Below are positions 1-9,227 of a stretch of 32,045 nt of DNA, piece by piece. The notes under the pieces are model-generated. The model saw only the letters and a list, made by a program, of their open reading frames with translations. It had not been told where the DNA came from and made no database searches. The stretch is from Verrucomicrobiota bacterium (GTDB lineage Bacteria; Verrucomicrobiota; Verrucomicrobiia; Opitutales; UBA2995). The stretch spans positions 1 to 32,045 of the forward strand of contig JAQBYJ010000068.1 in the NCBI GenBank assembly GCA_027622555.1. Reading direction: 5' to 3'. Positions within the stretch are counted from its first letter, which is position 1. Each line of letters starts with the position of its first letter. The translations under genes and the position numbers were made by a program.

Positions 1-101
1 TTTTTGAGGTCCTGTGGTTGTTGTTCGCTACGCTATTTTCTTTGGTGAGATTACGTATTGCCACGGCGTCGGTGACTGATTGGAAAGTTTGTGCATCTGG
101 A

Positions 102-171
102 AATCGGCAGCAAGCTACCTCCTACAGAAAAGGATCGATATTCGATTGTGGGAGTGGAGCTTGCTCCCGAT
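102..171. repeat. REP-like inverted repeat pair
   Basis: Two arms lie tail to tail: 102-127 reads as the reverse complement of a TGTAGGAG...AGCTTGC...CCGAT sequence, and 147-171 reads TGTGGGAG...AGCTTGCTCCCGAT directly. The arms match at roughly 20 of 24 positions. The same type of sequence occurs with the opposite arrangement at 20497-20566. This resembles the widespread TGTAGGAGC(N)GCTTGCTCGCGA class of bacterial REP elements. The rest of 1-330 shows no convincing gene. Confidence 0.6.
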
Positions 172-330
172 CTGTACCAAACGCAGTGACATCACCCTCA
201 TCAAATGTGTCCGCTCCGCCATTTGGAAGAAATGAATAAAATAGAATAGAAGCTAACATTTGATTCCTTGTTTTAGTCTTTCGTATCCTGTGGTCCGCCT
301 CAGGGGTCGATTCTGCTCGTTCGGTTCTGC

Positions 331-1761
331 CTACTCTTTCTTGGTTTTTTCCGCTTTGCGCTTGGCCCGTTCTTCCTTGGAGAGCTTGGGCTTTTCTTCG
401 CCGGTTGCTTTAGCTGCGGGAGGCAACTTGCCTCCATTGGCGGATTTGATCATTTCCAATTTCCAGGCGGCGTGGAGCTGGGTCAGCTCTTTCGCTTTTT
501 CCGGATAATTGGCGGCGACGTTTTTCTTTTCTGAAGGATCGTCTTTCAGGTTGTAAAGCTCGACGACGTCTTTTTCCCCCCAGGCTTTCCAATCGCCCTG
601 GCGGACTCCCCAGGTGTGTTTGGGTTCGCCGATATCCCAGTGGAGCACCTCATGATGTTTGGTCGTTTCGCCATTGATCAAAGGTAAGAGACTTTTTCCA
701 TCAAAAGGATTATTTTTTGGAGCCTTCAGACCAAGCGCATCGAATACAGTTGGAAGAATATCAAATGAAATAACGGGTGTATCAATCGTGCGACCGCCTT
801 TGAACTTCGCTGGCCAGCTGACTATCCAGGGGGTACGGATTCCACCTTCGTAGACCATCTGCTTGTAACCTCGAAGAATGCCGTTGTTGGCATCCATCGC
901 ACCTGCGCCACCATTGTCAGTGAGGAAAATCAGAAGGGTGTTATCCCAGACCTTTTCGTCCTTCAGCTTTTTAACCACGGCACCGACACCTTCATCTAGG
1001 TGATGCAGCATAGCCATGAGGATGGTTCTTGTTTCGCTGAGTCCAGGATAGAGTTTCTTGTAATGATCGATATCTTTTTGAGGAGCTTGCGCCGGAGTGT
1101 GAACGGCATTGTAGGCCAGGTAGAGGAAGAAGGGATTGTCTTTCTCACGATCTATAAAGTCTACGGCTTCCTCAGTGAATCGAGTGGTTGTGTAGCCTTC
1201 GTATTCATCGGCCGGTATGCGTGTTTTGTTTCTATAGATGGGAGCATAGTCATCGGAATTAACTCCCTTGGATTCGAAATAGTCATGCCCCCCGCGACCC
1301 ATGAAATTGTAGCTTTCATCGAATCCACGGCTTACCGGATGCCACTTCAACTCCGGGTAATCATCATCCAAACCCAGGTGCCATTTTCCGATCGCCATGC
1401 TGGTGTATTCATCGGGAAGCATTGAAGGGAAGATGGGTAGCTTGGGATCGAATCCACTTCCACCTTGTCCCGCAGTATAAATCCCGATGCGCTGTTGATA
1501 GCCTCCGATCATTATGCCGGCACGAGTAGGTGAACAAACGACGCCACTGGTGTAAGCTTGTTTAAAGTATACCCCTTCTTTGGCCAGACTATCCATGTGA
1601 GGCGTGGACACTTCCTTAGGATGGTCGGGATTAAAGCTGATGTCGGCATAGCCTTGGTCATCGGTGAGGATAACCACAATGTTTGGCCTGTCTGCTGCAA
1701 AGGCGAAAACAGAAAGTAGCAAAGCGGCAACGCTGAATAGCAATATCTTAGGGAACTTCAT
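331..1761 (-). CDS. Sec-exported S1-type sulfatase
   Basis: A 476-residue sulfatase of the alkaline-phosphatase superfamily, expected to hydrolyse sulfate esters, probably on a glycan, outside the cytoplasm. Residues 1-23 form a Sec signal peptide ending in AFAA. The metal-binding TDDQGYAD follows at about 33-40. The maturation motif is C76-S-P-T-R80, in which Cys76 would become formylglycine. GKWHLG follows at about 124-129, and a later LTDNGG supplies further metal ligands. Length is normal for the family. The C-terminus is a Lys/Glu-rich tail (SKEERAKRKAEKTKKE), resembling the tail of the sulfatase at 3389-5104. It points away from its neighbours, with a decayed sulfatase fragment upstream. 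The family is certain; the substrate cannot be read from sequence. Confidence 0.95.
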   Translation of the reverse strand: MKFPKILLFSVAALLLSVFAFAADRPNIVVILTDDQGYADISFNPDHPKEVSTPHMDSLAKEGVYFKQAYTSGVVCSPTRAGIMIGGYQQRIGIYTAGQGGSGFDPKLPIFPSMLPDEYTSMAIGKWHLGLDDDYPELKWHPVSRGFDESYNFMGRGGHDYFESKGVNSDDYAPIYRNKTRIPADEYEGYTTTRFTEEAVDFIDREKDNPFFLYLAYNAVHTPAQAPQKDIDHYKKLYPGLSETRTILMAMLHHLDEGVGAVVKKLKDEKVWDNTLLIFLTDNGGAGAMDANNGILRGYKQMVYEGGIRTPWIVSWPAKFKGGRTIDTPVISFDILPTVFDALGLKAPKNNPFDGKSLLPLINGETTKHHEVLHWDIGEPKHTWGVRQGDWKAWGEKDVVELYNLKDDPSEKKNVAANYPEKAKELTQLHAAWKLEMIKSANGGKLPPAAKATGEEKPKLSKEERAKRKAEKTKKE

Positions 1762-1879
1762 TTATCAATTGGAGCTAATTAGTTTCTTGAGCGAGGTAGA
1801 TGAGGAAATGTCTAATCTTAGGAAAAAGTAACGCTAAAATTGTATCATGTTGGAATGGGAGTAAATGGCTATTTAAATC

Positions 1880-2322
1880 TAGCCTTTGCCATCACCTATT
1901 TCCCATTTCCAGCCTTTGGGGACTTAGCTTCCATTTTTATAGTCGATACTGGGTTTTCCCGGAGGGAGGGTGCCCACAAATGCATCGTAGTGGTTGCGCA
2001 TGTTTGCGACGATCTCGGGACGCTTAGTCGCCCTATTCTTGGTTTCTTTTGTTTTCTTCTTCGGGTCATGCAAATGCCAGCCATCCAGATGGTTGATCAA
2101 GCGCCAATCTTTCTAACACACGACATAAAGATTCCGGGGAGGTTCGTCCATGGATCGGCGTTGTGCCAAGAAATGTATTCATGGACATCGGTTTGTTTGT
2201 CTCCTTCTAGGAATGGGCACCAGGTCCGAAACGTCGCATCGATCAGGCAAGGGTTTGCCGGCCGACGCAGCAACTGTGGCGTAAAAGTCTATAGTTTCGA
2301 TTTGATTCAGGGGAGGTTGAGA
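1880..2322 (-). pseudogene. Decayed C-terminal fragment of a sulfatase
   Basis: Read on the minus strand, this stretch matches about the last 140 residues of the sulfatase at 13714-15060, but with stops and frameshifts. Recognisable pieces in order are TIDFYATVAASAGKPLP, DVHEYISWHNADP, DGWHLHDPKK, RPEIVANMRNHYDAFVGTLPP, and VPKGWKWEIGDG. The intact gene has TIDFYATVAAAAGKPLP, DVHEYIFWHNADP, DGWHLYDLKK and VPKGWGWEIGNG at the same places. The catalytic N-terminal half, including the CxPSR motif, is absent. It is most simply a remnant of a duplicated or rearranged paralogue. The 1762-1879 interval beside it holds no gene that I can support. Confidence 0.85.
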
Positions 2323-2521
2323 GTTTTGTTTAGTTTCACCGAGTTATCTCTTTGCCTGTATTGCGTTATGTACAAACCACCGTGCCTTATAAAAGGCTGC
2401 TCTTTCGGCAGGCATTGTATACATCCGTATTTCTTGACCTTCCGGGGTGAGGGTCTGAACCCGGTGACTTCTGGGGTGCAGCGTCCTATTACCATTAATT
2501 CGTTTTCTTGAGAACACGACC

Positions 2522-2995
2522 ATGTCAACTTCGCATATTGATATCGTTCGCGGTAAATTAAAGTCGTACTGCAATCGCGGTGTGTTTCGCGGATATTCTG
2601 AAAGCTCCGGTCGCTTGGGGAAAACTGTTTTTAAGTTTACCTGGCTACTGGATCGCGGGTTCGTTTTGGAGTGTGATCCACAAAAGCATACGCTGACTTT
2701 GAAAAATCTGCTGCCTCATGTCCCCAACCGGTCGCATATGGATCAGGACTTAAGAGGATTTGTTCAGGATCGAGATTCAAACGATCTCCCAGCCCACCGC
2801 CGGGTGGATGCCAAGCGGGCCAATCTCAGTTACGCCAACCGCAAAGGAACAGTGTCCTTAACTCTCACAGTAAAAAAGAATCAATACAGCTACGGTGTTA
2901 CAAAATTGCTGAATACAACAAACGAGCTTTTCGGTCACCTCCATATGGTTCATATTTCCTATTTATGGAAGTATTTCGAGGTCCCCGAGGAGTAA
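2522..2995 (+). CDS. Conserved-looking hypothetical protein, first of a pair
   Basis: A 157-residue soluble protein with no signal peptide or membrane segment. I do not recognise a named family. It looks like a real gene: it is compact, rich in Arg, Lys and aromatic residues, and has regular alternation suggestive of beta strands (FKFTWLLDRGFVLECD, HTLTLKNLLPHV). A basic central stretch follows (AHRRVDAKRANLSYANRKG), then a helical C-terminus. The next gene starts one base after its stop codon, so the two are very likely co-translated. A basic, signal-less protein of this size could bind nucleic acid or a protein partner, but nothing here proves that. Confidence 0.65.
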   Translation: MSTSHIDIVRGKLKSYCNRGVFRGYSESSGRLGKTVFKFTWLLDRGFVLECDPQKHTLTLKNLLPHVPNRSHMDQDLRGFVQDRDSNDLPAHRRVDAKRANLSYANRKGTVSLTLTVKKNQYSYGVTKLLNTTNELFGHLHMVHISYLWKYFEVPEE

Positions 2996-2996
2996 G

Positions 2997-3293
2997 ATGA
3001 AACTATTTTCTTCCGCCGTAGTTTTGGAACTGGATGGAAGTGATTATCTGGAAGCTTCCTACCTGCGACAAGAAGACCTGCCTCTCGGTGTAATTATCAA
3101 AGCACAATTCCCCAATGATTTGTCAGATTGGTCTACGGAGTTCGTCATTGAAGGTGATACGCCGTCTAACGATATTGTCGCGACTCTGGGCGATCCGGAC
3201 GACGGGATGCGAAGGATAGCCGTTCTTCACGGAACAGCCGTTGACTATCAGAGTAGCTATCGCTTCATCCGATTCCATACTGAACAGAGATAG
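2997..3293 (+). CDS. Small acidic hypothetical protein, second of a pair
   Basis: A 98-residue protein beginning one base after the stop of the preceding gene (TAAGATGA), a spacing typical of translational coupling. It lacks a signal peptide, a Cys-rich motif or a membrane segment. It is rich in Asp and Glu (LELDGSDYLEASY, GDPDDGMRR), in contrast to the basic partner upstream. The charge complementarity suggests a complex, which is inference. No family recognised. Confidence 0.55.
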   Translation: MKLFSSAVVLELDGSDYLEASYLRQEDLPLGVIIKAQFPNDLSDWSTEFVIEGDTPSNDIVATLGDPDDGMRRIAVLHGTAVDYQSSYRFIRFHTEQR

Positions 3294-3388
3294 ACGGTGA
3301 TATATACTTTTTTCGTTACTTTTTGGCATAGGTAGGCGTATGCTTCTTAGCTTCTACTGTTAAGGTCATAATACCCTAGGAAAGCTCT

Positions 3389-5104
3389 ATGATTCGATAC
3401 CTCCTTGTATCTCTGTTTTTAAGTTCTGTACTTTGTTTTCAGGGCCTAGCTGCAAATAGGCCAAATATCATCCTGATTCTAATAGACGATCAGGACAACG
3501 GGAGTATCGGAGCCTTTGGCGGCGACACCTACACTCCGAATCTGGACCGTATGGCGGCAGAGGGTATGAAGTTTACCCAGGCTTATGTCAGTAGTGCGGT
3601 GTGCACACCATCGCGCTATAGTTTCGCTACGGGCCGCTACGCGGGGAATTCCTACAGCAAACGCTACTTAGAAGCCTGTGGGGGTCTGGATCAGCAAGGG
3701 CATCCGAATTTCAACATGGCCCTTGAAGCGGACCGTATGAACATCGGCCGAGTGCTTAGCGATGCCGGTTATGCCACAGGCTGGGTGGGGAAGTTTCACA
3801 TCGAATCTGAATTGGACTTTCCGGAGTTTTTCAAAGGAAAGAATGGGTTTCGCAGTTTTCCGAAAAAAGGTCTGGAGGACAATGCGGAAACCACCGCGAT
3901 TTTCGCGCACAATGAAAAGGTAATGCGACGTTACATCCAAAATCTAGGATTCGATTGGGTGAAGCATACTTACTCAGGAAATATGAGTGCGCCTTACAAT
4001 CACCACAACCCGGAGTGGACAACCGAAGCAGTTTTGGAATTTATCGAGGAAAACAAAGACAATCCTTTCTACCTTCACTATTGCACCACATTGTTGCACG
4101 GAGGCGAAGGTTCATGGAGAAAGTCTATGGATTTTCCGAACTCTTCAGGGGAAGGGCGGCTGAAGGCATTGCCCGATGTGATGACTCCGCGTGACGAGCT
4201 GTTGGAACAGGTAAAAGCAGCCGGGTTCGATCCGAACAGTCAAACATCTGGAGAAGCCTGGATCGACGACGCGATTGGTGCCGTGCTCAAAAAACTGAAA
4301 CAACTTGGAATCGACGACAATACACTGGTTTTATTTGCTCCCGACCACGGACGTCGCGGCAAGGGTTCCCTTTACTCGGCCGATGGTCTCAACGTTCCGA
4401 TGATTGCGAGATGGCCTGCTCAGATTGCATCTGCTTCAGTTAACAACGAACTTATCCAAAATGTAGATTGGGTGCCCACCGTTTTTGAAGCGGCCGGAGT
4501 TGAGCTTCCAAAGAACTACCAAATGGATGGCCAAAGTTTTCTGCCTATATTGCGGAACGAGGAGAACGCAAAAGGCCGCGATCATGTATACATGGAAATG
4601 GGGTTTGCCCGTGGAGTCGCCACTAAGCGTTGGAAATACATCGCCGTTCGTTATCCGCAGGAACAAATCGACATTATCAAACGTGCCAGTCCGGAGAATT
4701 TACCAAGGGCCTTATCCTACATCGGTCGACTGGGTATCGGTGTGCGCGGAGCCGACCGACCCGGCTTCTGGGACGGTGATCAACTCTACGATTTGAACGC
4801 AGATCCTGAGGAGCACACCAATCTAGCTTCCGATCCCAAGTTTGCCAGACAGCTCAAAACAATGAAGCAATTCCTGAAAGAGGATCTGGAATCTTTCGGT
4901 CGTCCCTTTGGCGAGTTTGTTCCTGGAGGAAACGCTGTTCCAGGAGGTCAAATCGACGAGCAAATCGCGCTTGTGAAAACGCTTAAGGTACAGGGTAAGA
5001 CGGTTACCATTCCGGCCGCCATTATTGAGCCTAATCCCGTCCCATTACGGGCAAACAGGGAAGAGCGAAAGGCTGAACGACTAAAACGAAAAGAGGCTAA
5101 TTAG
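3389..5104 (+). CDS. Sec-exported S1-type sulfatase, large form
   Basis: A 571-residue exported sulfatase. Residues 1-22 form a signal peptide ending in GLAA. The metal site begins with LIDDQDNGS at about 31-39. The formylglycine motif is C72-T-P-S-R76, and GKFHIE replaces the more usual GKWHLG. APDHGRRGKG carries later metal ligands. The protein is longer than the other sulfatases here because of a C-terminal region after about residue 480 that ends in a basic tail (NREERKAERLKRKEAN). A purine-rich AGGAAAG lies just before the start. The PhoD-like gene begins 13 bases downstream, so the two probably form an operon. Substrate unknown. Confidence 0.94.
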   Translation: MIRYLLVSLFLSSVLCFQGLAANRPNIILILIDDQDNGSIGAFGGDTYTPNLDRMAAEGMKFTQAYVSSAVCTPSRYSFATGRYAGNSYSKRYLEACGGLDQQGHPNFNMALEADRMNIGRVLSDAGYATGWVGKFHIESELDFPEFFKGKNGFRSFPKKGLEDNAETTAIFAHNEKVMRRYIQNLGFDWVKHTYSGNMSAPYNHHNPEWTTEAVLEFIEENKDNPFYLHYCTTLLHGGEGSWRKSMDFPNSSGEGRLKALPDVMTPRDELLEQVKAAGFDPNSQTSGEAWIDDAIGAVLKKLKQLGIDDNTLVLFAPDHGRRGKGSLYSADGLNVPMIARWPAQIASASVNNELIQNVDWVPTVFEAAGVELPKNYQMDGQSFLPILRNEENAKGRDHVYMEMGFARGVATKRWKYIAVRYPQEQIDIIKRASPENLPRALSYIGRLGIGVRGADRPGFWDGDQLYDLNADPEEHTNLASDPKFARQLKTMKQFLKEDLESFGRPFGEFVPGGNAVPGGQIDEQIALVKTLKVQGKTVTIPAAIIEPNPVPLRANREERKAERLKRKEAN

Positions 5105-5117
5105 ATAACTTTCGAAT

Positions 5118-6587
5118 ATGAAAATCAGAATAATCACTTTAGCGGCTTTGTTGGTAGGGCCCTATTTAGTTGGGCAAGCAGCCGATGGTCCCTATCTGGC
5201 TACCGGCATCAAAATCGGCGAAGTAACAACGGATAGCGCAATTATATGGCTGCGACTGACGGCTAATGACGATCGCGTATGGGAAGAGGGCGGGATGCCT
5301 GAGGTTCAGTATCTGAATTCGGAAACAGGTAAATTTGAACCGATGCGTAGTCGGCCGAATGCCACTCCAAAAGTTATTTTCCCGGAAGGGAAGAACGTGA
5401 GCACCATAGAAGGCGCCACACCGGGAACATCTGGAAAAGTAAGAGTGCTTTACAAAACAGCGGCTGAGCCGCGGTGGCGGGAAACGGCCTGGCAGTCAGT
5501 TGATGCCGACAAAGACTTCACCAAACAGATTCGTTTGAATGATTTGCAGTCCAACACCGCTTACCAACTACGGGCCGAGTCGGAATCGGGTAATGTGGTT
5601 GAAGGTCAATTCCAGACCGCGCTCGAAGCCAACGAGGAGGGACGGGTATTGTTTACGGTTTCTACTTGCCAGGGATACAACGATAAGGATTCAGCCGATG
5701 GTTTCAAAATCTACGAATCCATGTTGAAGCTAAAGCCGCAGTTTTATGTAAATGATGGCGATATCCTCTACTACGATGGTCGAGCAAAGACACTTCCTCT
5801 TGCACGCTGGCACTGGCAACGCATGTATAGTTTACCGTCCCTGGTTGAATTTCATCGGCAGGTTTCTTCCTACTTTGTCAAAGACGATCATGACACCTGG
5901 ATGAACGATAGCTGGCCCGGATGGAAAACCAAATTCATGGGAGAATTCACCTTTGAGCAGGGCCTGGAAGTATTCCGGGAACAAGTTCCCATGGGCGAGA
6001 GTACCTACCGCACAGTTCGCTGGGGAAAGGACCTTCAAGTCTGGTTTGTTGAGGGTCGTGATTTCCGTTCGCCGAACACGATGGAGGATGGTCCTGAAAA
6101 GACTATCTGGGGAAAAGAGCAGATGAATTGGTTTATGAATACAGTTCAAGCGTCTGATGCCACGTTTCGCATTCTGGTCAGCCCGACCCCCGTTATTGGC
6201 CCTGATCGCGTGAATAAGAAGGACAACCATGCCAATGAAGGATTTCGTTATGAAGGAGATAAGCTACGGTCCTTTATCGCATCTCAGAAAAACATGCTGA
6301 TCATTTGTGGCGACCGTCACTGGCAGTATGTATCCGAACACCCTGAGTTGGGCATCCGGGAATACTCGGCCGGTCCGGCTTCCAATGCACATGCGGGTGG
6401 ATTCAGCGAAGACCTTCGTACGGAAATGCATAAGTATTTAAATATCACGGGAGGCTTTCTTTCCGTCGCGATTGAACGCGAAGGAGACGATGTGCAAGCC
6501 GTCCTGACTCACCACGATGTGGACGGAGGGGTAAACAACCGGGATGTGGTCAAGGCGGTTGATAGCGAGCAGGTATGGCGTCGATGA
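5118..6587 (+). CDS. PhoD-like metallophosphatase, exported
   Basis: A 489-residue member of the PhoD alkaline phosphatase/phosphodiesterase family. Residues 1-21 look like a Sec signal peptide. An Ig-like N-terminal domain (about 25-165) is followed by the catalytic domain. Visible metal-ligand motifs are STCQGY with Cys184 (the position that binds iron in Bacillus PhoD), NDGDILYYD at about 212-220, DDHD at 256-259, and CGDRHWQ near the C-terminus. It would cleave phosphate esters or diesters outside the cytoplasm. It directly follows a sulfatase, suggesting joint removal of phosphate and sulfate substituents or nutrient scavenging. The exact substrate is open. Confidence 0.9.
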   Translation: MKIRIITLAALLVGPYLVGQAADGPYLATGIKIGEVTTDSAIIWLRLTANDDRVWEEGGMPEVQYLNSETGKFEPMRSRPNATPKVIFPEGKNVSTIEGATPGTSGKVRVLYKTAAEPRWRETAWQSVDADKDFTKQIRLNDLQSNTAYQLRAESESGNVVEGQFQTALEANEEGRVLFTVSTCQGYNDKDSADGFKIYESMLKLKPQFYVNDGDILYYDGRAKTLPLARWHWQRMYSLPSLVEFHRQVSSYFVKDDHDTWMNDSWPGWKTKFMGEFTFEQGLEVFREQVPMGESTYRTVRWGKDLQVWFVEGRDFRSPNTMEDGPEKTIWGKEQMNWFMNTVQASDATFRILVSPTPVIGPDRVNKKDNHANEGFRYEGDKLRSFIASQKNMLIICGDRHWQYVSEHPELGIREYSAGPASNAHAGGFSEDLRTEMHKYLNITGGFLSVAIEREGDDVQAVLTHHDVDGGVNNRDVVKAVDSEQVWRR

Positions 6588-6686
6588 AATTCTTCAACTC
6601 CTGATTTTAGTCATATCGAAAGAGCTCTATCCATCCCAATGCTTATTCCACTCTGCCAGGATTTACGGAGAGACACTTTTGGTCAA

Positions 6687-6800
6687 CTACGCCGGTTTCG
6701 GCAGTCGAATGGGGTCCGGCAGTCGACCGTTGAGCGGTAGTTTTTCGCCAAGTTCTCCGCGCATGGTTTCGAGGCGATTTCGAAGTTCGTCGCGTTTTGA
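6687..6800 (-). other. In-frame continuation after a sulfatase stop codon
   Basis: Immediately after the TAA of the sulfatase at 6801-8057, the same reading frame stays open for 37 codons and ends at TAG (6687-6689). It encodes a plausible helix plus tail (SKRDELRNRLETMRGELGEK, then a Pro/Leu/Arg-rich end). This composition fits a genuine sulfatase C-terminus much better than random sequence. The likeliest reading is a nonsense mutation that trimmed the protein; readthrough or a base error is possible. Confidence 0.7.
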
Positions 6801-8057
6801 TTAATACTTCGATTGATCGACCAGATTGTTTAGCTGGTAGGGATCTTTTTTCAGGTCATAGAGTATCCAGTCACCTTCCATGTGATAGGCGTAGACCCAG
6901 TCCTTGGTGCGGATGCCACGCCAGTCACAGCCCGGTCCACCGCCGTTGTGCGTGTTGAACAAGAATGCGGAATCGCGAATTTCGTCCGCTCGGCCATGAA
7001 ATTGGTTTGTATGGTCAATTCCCTGAACGGCATCAGGAATTTCAGCTCCACAGAGACCGAGCAGGGTGGGCATGAGGTCGACAGATGACACTATCCAATC
7101 GCGCTTTTGACCGGGCTTGATTTTGCCAGGTTGCCGGATGATGAACGGCACGTTGATGGACTCCTCCCAGGGGCGTTGTTTCAGTTTGTGTCCCTGGGAA
7201 CCGAGCATGTCTCCATGATCGGAGGTGAATACAAAGATGGTGTTTTCCGCCAATCCGCTTCGCTGTAATTCTGCCGATATGCGGCCGACACATTCGTCAA
7301 GGCTGGTTATCATGGCGTTGTAGTGCAGCAATTGATCCTGGTCCTTTTTGTCGGGCGGCGGGACGTTGGGACGGTCCTCCAGTTTGCGGCCCTCGTATTG
7401 TTTAACGAATCGCTCGGGTGCTTTGTAGGGATTGTGAGGCGGGCCGTAAGACACCATAAGGAAGAAGGGATTGTTCTTCTGTTGGCGAATATACTCGATC
7501 GCAACATCGGTCTGCACTTCGGGTTCCCAACCATTCACCGTGACGGCTTCGGTCTCGTTGTTGACCCAGTATTGTGGTTCAAAGTGTGCGTGAGAACAGT
7601 TGCGAACAGCCCAGAAATCCCAGTTTCTCCGGTCCTCCTTTGCAACGGGATTTTTGCGGTGTCCGGCCAGATGCCACTTGCCGATGTAGCCGGTGTGGTA
7701 GCCGTGTTTTTTGATTTGATCGGCTATCGTGGTTTCTGAATTGGGGAGTTTGATGTCGTTATGAACGACTCCAGTCGCATGGCCATAGCGACCGGTCATG
7801 AGCTGCCCGCGATATGGTGTACAGACAGGCGAGGCGGCGATCATATTTGTGGTCATCAAACCCTGACTCGCCAACTTGTCCAGGTTTGGCGTGATCACTT
7901 GGGGATCGCCCATACAATGCATTGAGTGGGCCCGCATCTGATCGGCTAACAAAAAGACAACGTTGGGACAATCACTCCGGTCGGCTGCATAAAGGTTTGA
8001 TGCTGCGGTTGCTGTGACACCGGCGACGGCGGTTTTTAAAAAGTCACGACGTTTCAT
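6801..8057 (-). CDS. Tat-type S1 sulfatase, C-terminus apparently trimmed
   Basis: A 418-residue sulfatase. The N-terminus MKRRDFLKTAVAG is a twin-arginine (Tat) signal, so export of a folded enzyme is expected. The metal site is FLLADQMRAH at about 35-44. The maturation motif is C79-T-P-Y-R83, with Tyr where most family members have Ser but the CxPxR core intact. GKWHLAG and TSDHGDMLGSQG are also present, and the latter is typical of choline-sulfatase/arylsulfatase relatives. The stop at 6801-6803 appears premature: 37 more in-frame codons follow. The catalytic core is complete, so activity is likely preserved. Convergent with the PhoD-like gene. Confidence 0.93.
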   Translation of the reverse strand: MKRRDFLKTAVAGVTATAASNLYAADRSDCPNVVFLLADQMRAHSMHCMGDPQVITPNLDKLASQGLMTTNMIAASPVCTPYRGQLMTGRYGHATGVVHNDIKLPNSETTIADQIKKHGYHTGYIGKWHLAGHRKNPVAKEDRRNWDFWAVRNCSHAHFEPQYWVNNETEAVTVNGWEPEVQTDVAIEYIRQQKNNPFFLMVSYGPPHNPYKAPERFVKQYEGRKLEDRPNVPPPDKKDQDQLLHYNAMITSLDECVGRISAELQRSGLAENTIFVFTSDHGDMLGSQGHKLKQRPWEESINVPFIIRQPGKIKPGQKRDWIVSSVDLMPTLLGLCGAEIPDAVQGIDHTNQFHGRADEIRDSAFLFNTHNGGGPGCDWRGIRTKDWVYAYHMEGDWILYDLKKDPYQLNNLVDQSKY

Positions 8058-8292
8058 ATCTGTTTATTATTCGATGAAATACAAAAAATAAGCAATCGAC
8101 TTTATGGAGCCTGAGTAAAATCAAGAACCTGAACGCCGCTCTGGCGTGAAGGCTTCGAAAAAGCAGTGTCTCCTTTCAGCTGTCTTTTGTCTCCTCACCC
8201 TACTTGTCTGGCGAAGGACTTGAGATAAGGCTACACCCTCAGCGGCCAGTCCGGAGGCCAGTCAAAGGGCTGTGTCGTTACAAAGCAAATCT

Positions 8293-8810
8293 CTATCCTC
8301 TAAACAGATTGCCTAACAGTTTTATAAGTTTTTTTGCCAGAGCCAGGAAGAATACGATTTGAATTCGGAACAAAGTAACAAACCAATCTCCCAGTTTCAT
8401 ATCGTAAGGACTGCGGATGCATCCGATCTGTTGAAGCCATACACGATCATTAAAATTAAATTGCTTCACAAGATTCAGCATTCGCTCGGGGTTATTTCTT
8501 GTATGGATGATAACCGGATCTCCAAAGATAAAATTTTCCCATGTTGAGAGAAAGTTGTATTCGCTGGGGAGTATTCCAAGTTTGATCTCATGCCTCAATT
8601 CTCAAAGCAATTTTCTCATGGTTGGTTGATCCCAGATTCTTGATCCGTAGGTCTGTTGCCAGGAAATCGATTGTTCAAATTCTTCATCCCAGGTTTCCAC
8701 TTTATTTTTCTAAGCGATTTTTATGAAGGCAACATGGTCGCTCTAAAATCCTGCAACCCTGATTATGAGGTCGAAGTCTCTGTCGAAGGCACGATCAATG
8801 ACAGCTGAGG
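8293..8810 (-). pseudogene. Probable decayed glycosyltransferase remnant
   Basis: On the minus strand, fragments in broken frames suggest one former gene: AVIDRAFDRDFDLIIRVAGF, then WDEEFEQSISWQQTYGSRIW, then an open stretch of about 100 codons containing LGILPSEYNFLSTW and PVIIHTRNN. The arrangement (bulky residues around LPSEYN, then VIIH) resembles the C-terminal part of nucleotide-diphospho-sugar transferase-like enzymes. Stops interrupt it, for example just before ELRHEIK. The resemblance is from memory and weak. The remaining parts of 8058-9227 show no intact gene. Confidence 0.4.
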
Positions 8811-9227
8811 CCCCGACCATGGCTGGCCCATGGGCTTGCCATTCCCTTAAAACTCTTTGTCGGAGTGGACTCCTTTAGCCCGGTCGCCGCAGGAAATCGC
8901 TGGGCATTTCAAGCCATTCGCCAGGAGCGCAACGACCCGACTGGAAACCGTCGCGTTTGGTCGACGCTCTTTCCCTTATTGGAGGAGAGTCCGAACGTCC
9001 ACGAACCCGATTCTTTTGGCTTTTTGGAATTTGTCGTCTAGTTGGCTTCCAAGACCATTAGTATTGGACAGACCGTTTTCAATTTTCACTTATAAACCAG
9101 GCCCTGACACCTTTTGCTTTTCGGCCCATTTTGCCTTCACATGCATAGACTTGCTTGCTTTGCATTTTTTTGAGTTACCGGTAACCGACGATCCTATTTC
9201 GGTCGTTGTTGATGATGTCTAAACTAT

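Noticed and set aside
2344-2574. Minus-strand frame with PEGQEIRMYTMPAERAAFYK upstream of the sulfatase remnant
   Set aside because: It reads like protein but I could not assign it to a family or join it to the sulfatase fragment; it may be another decayed piece.
8982-8993. GAGGAGAGTCCG, similar to the conserved start of RNase P RNA (GAGGAAAGTCCG)
   Set aside because: The matching 3' conserved segment (ACAGAA...GGCTTA type) and the expected helices are not visible nearby; treated as chance similarity.
8857-9222. Open frame of 121 codons on the plus strand just before the deiminase gene
   Set aside because: Composition is not protein-like (runs of Arg/Ser then hydrophobic patches), no recognised motif, and it lies in a decayed interval.
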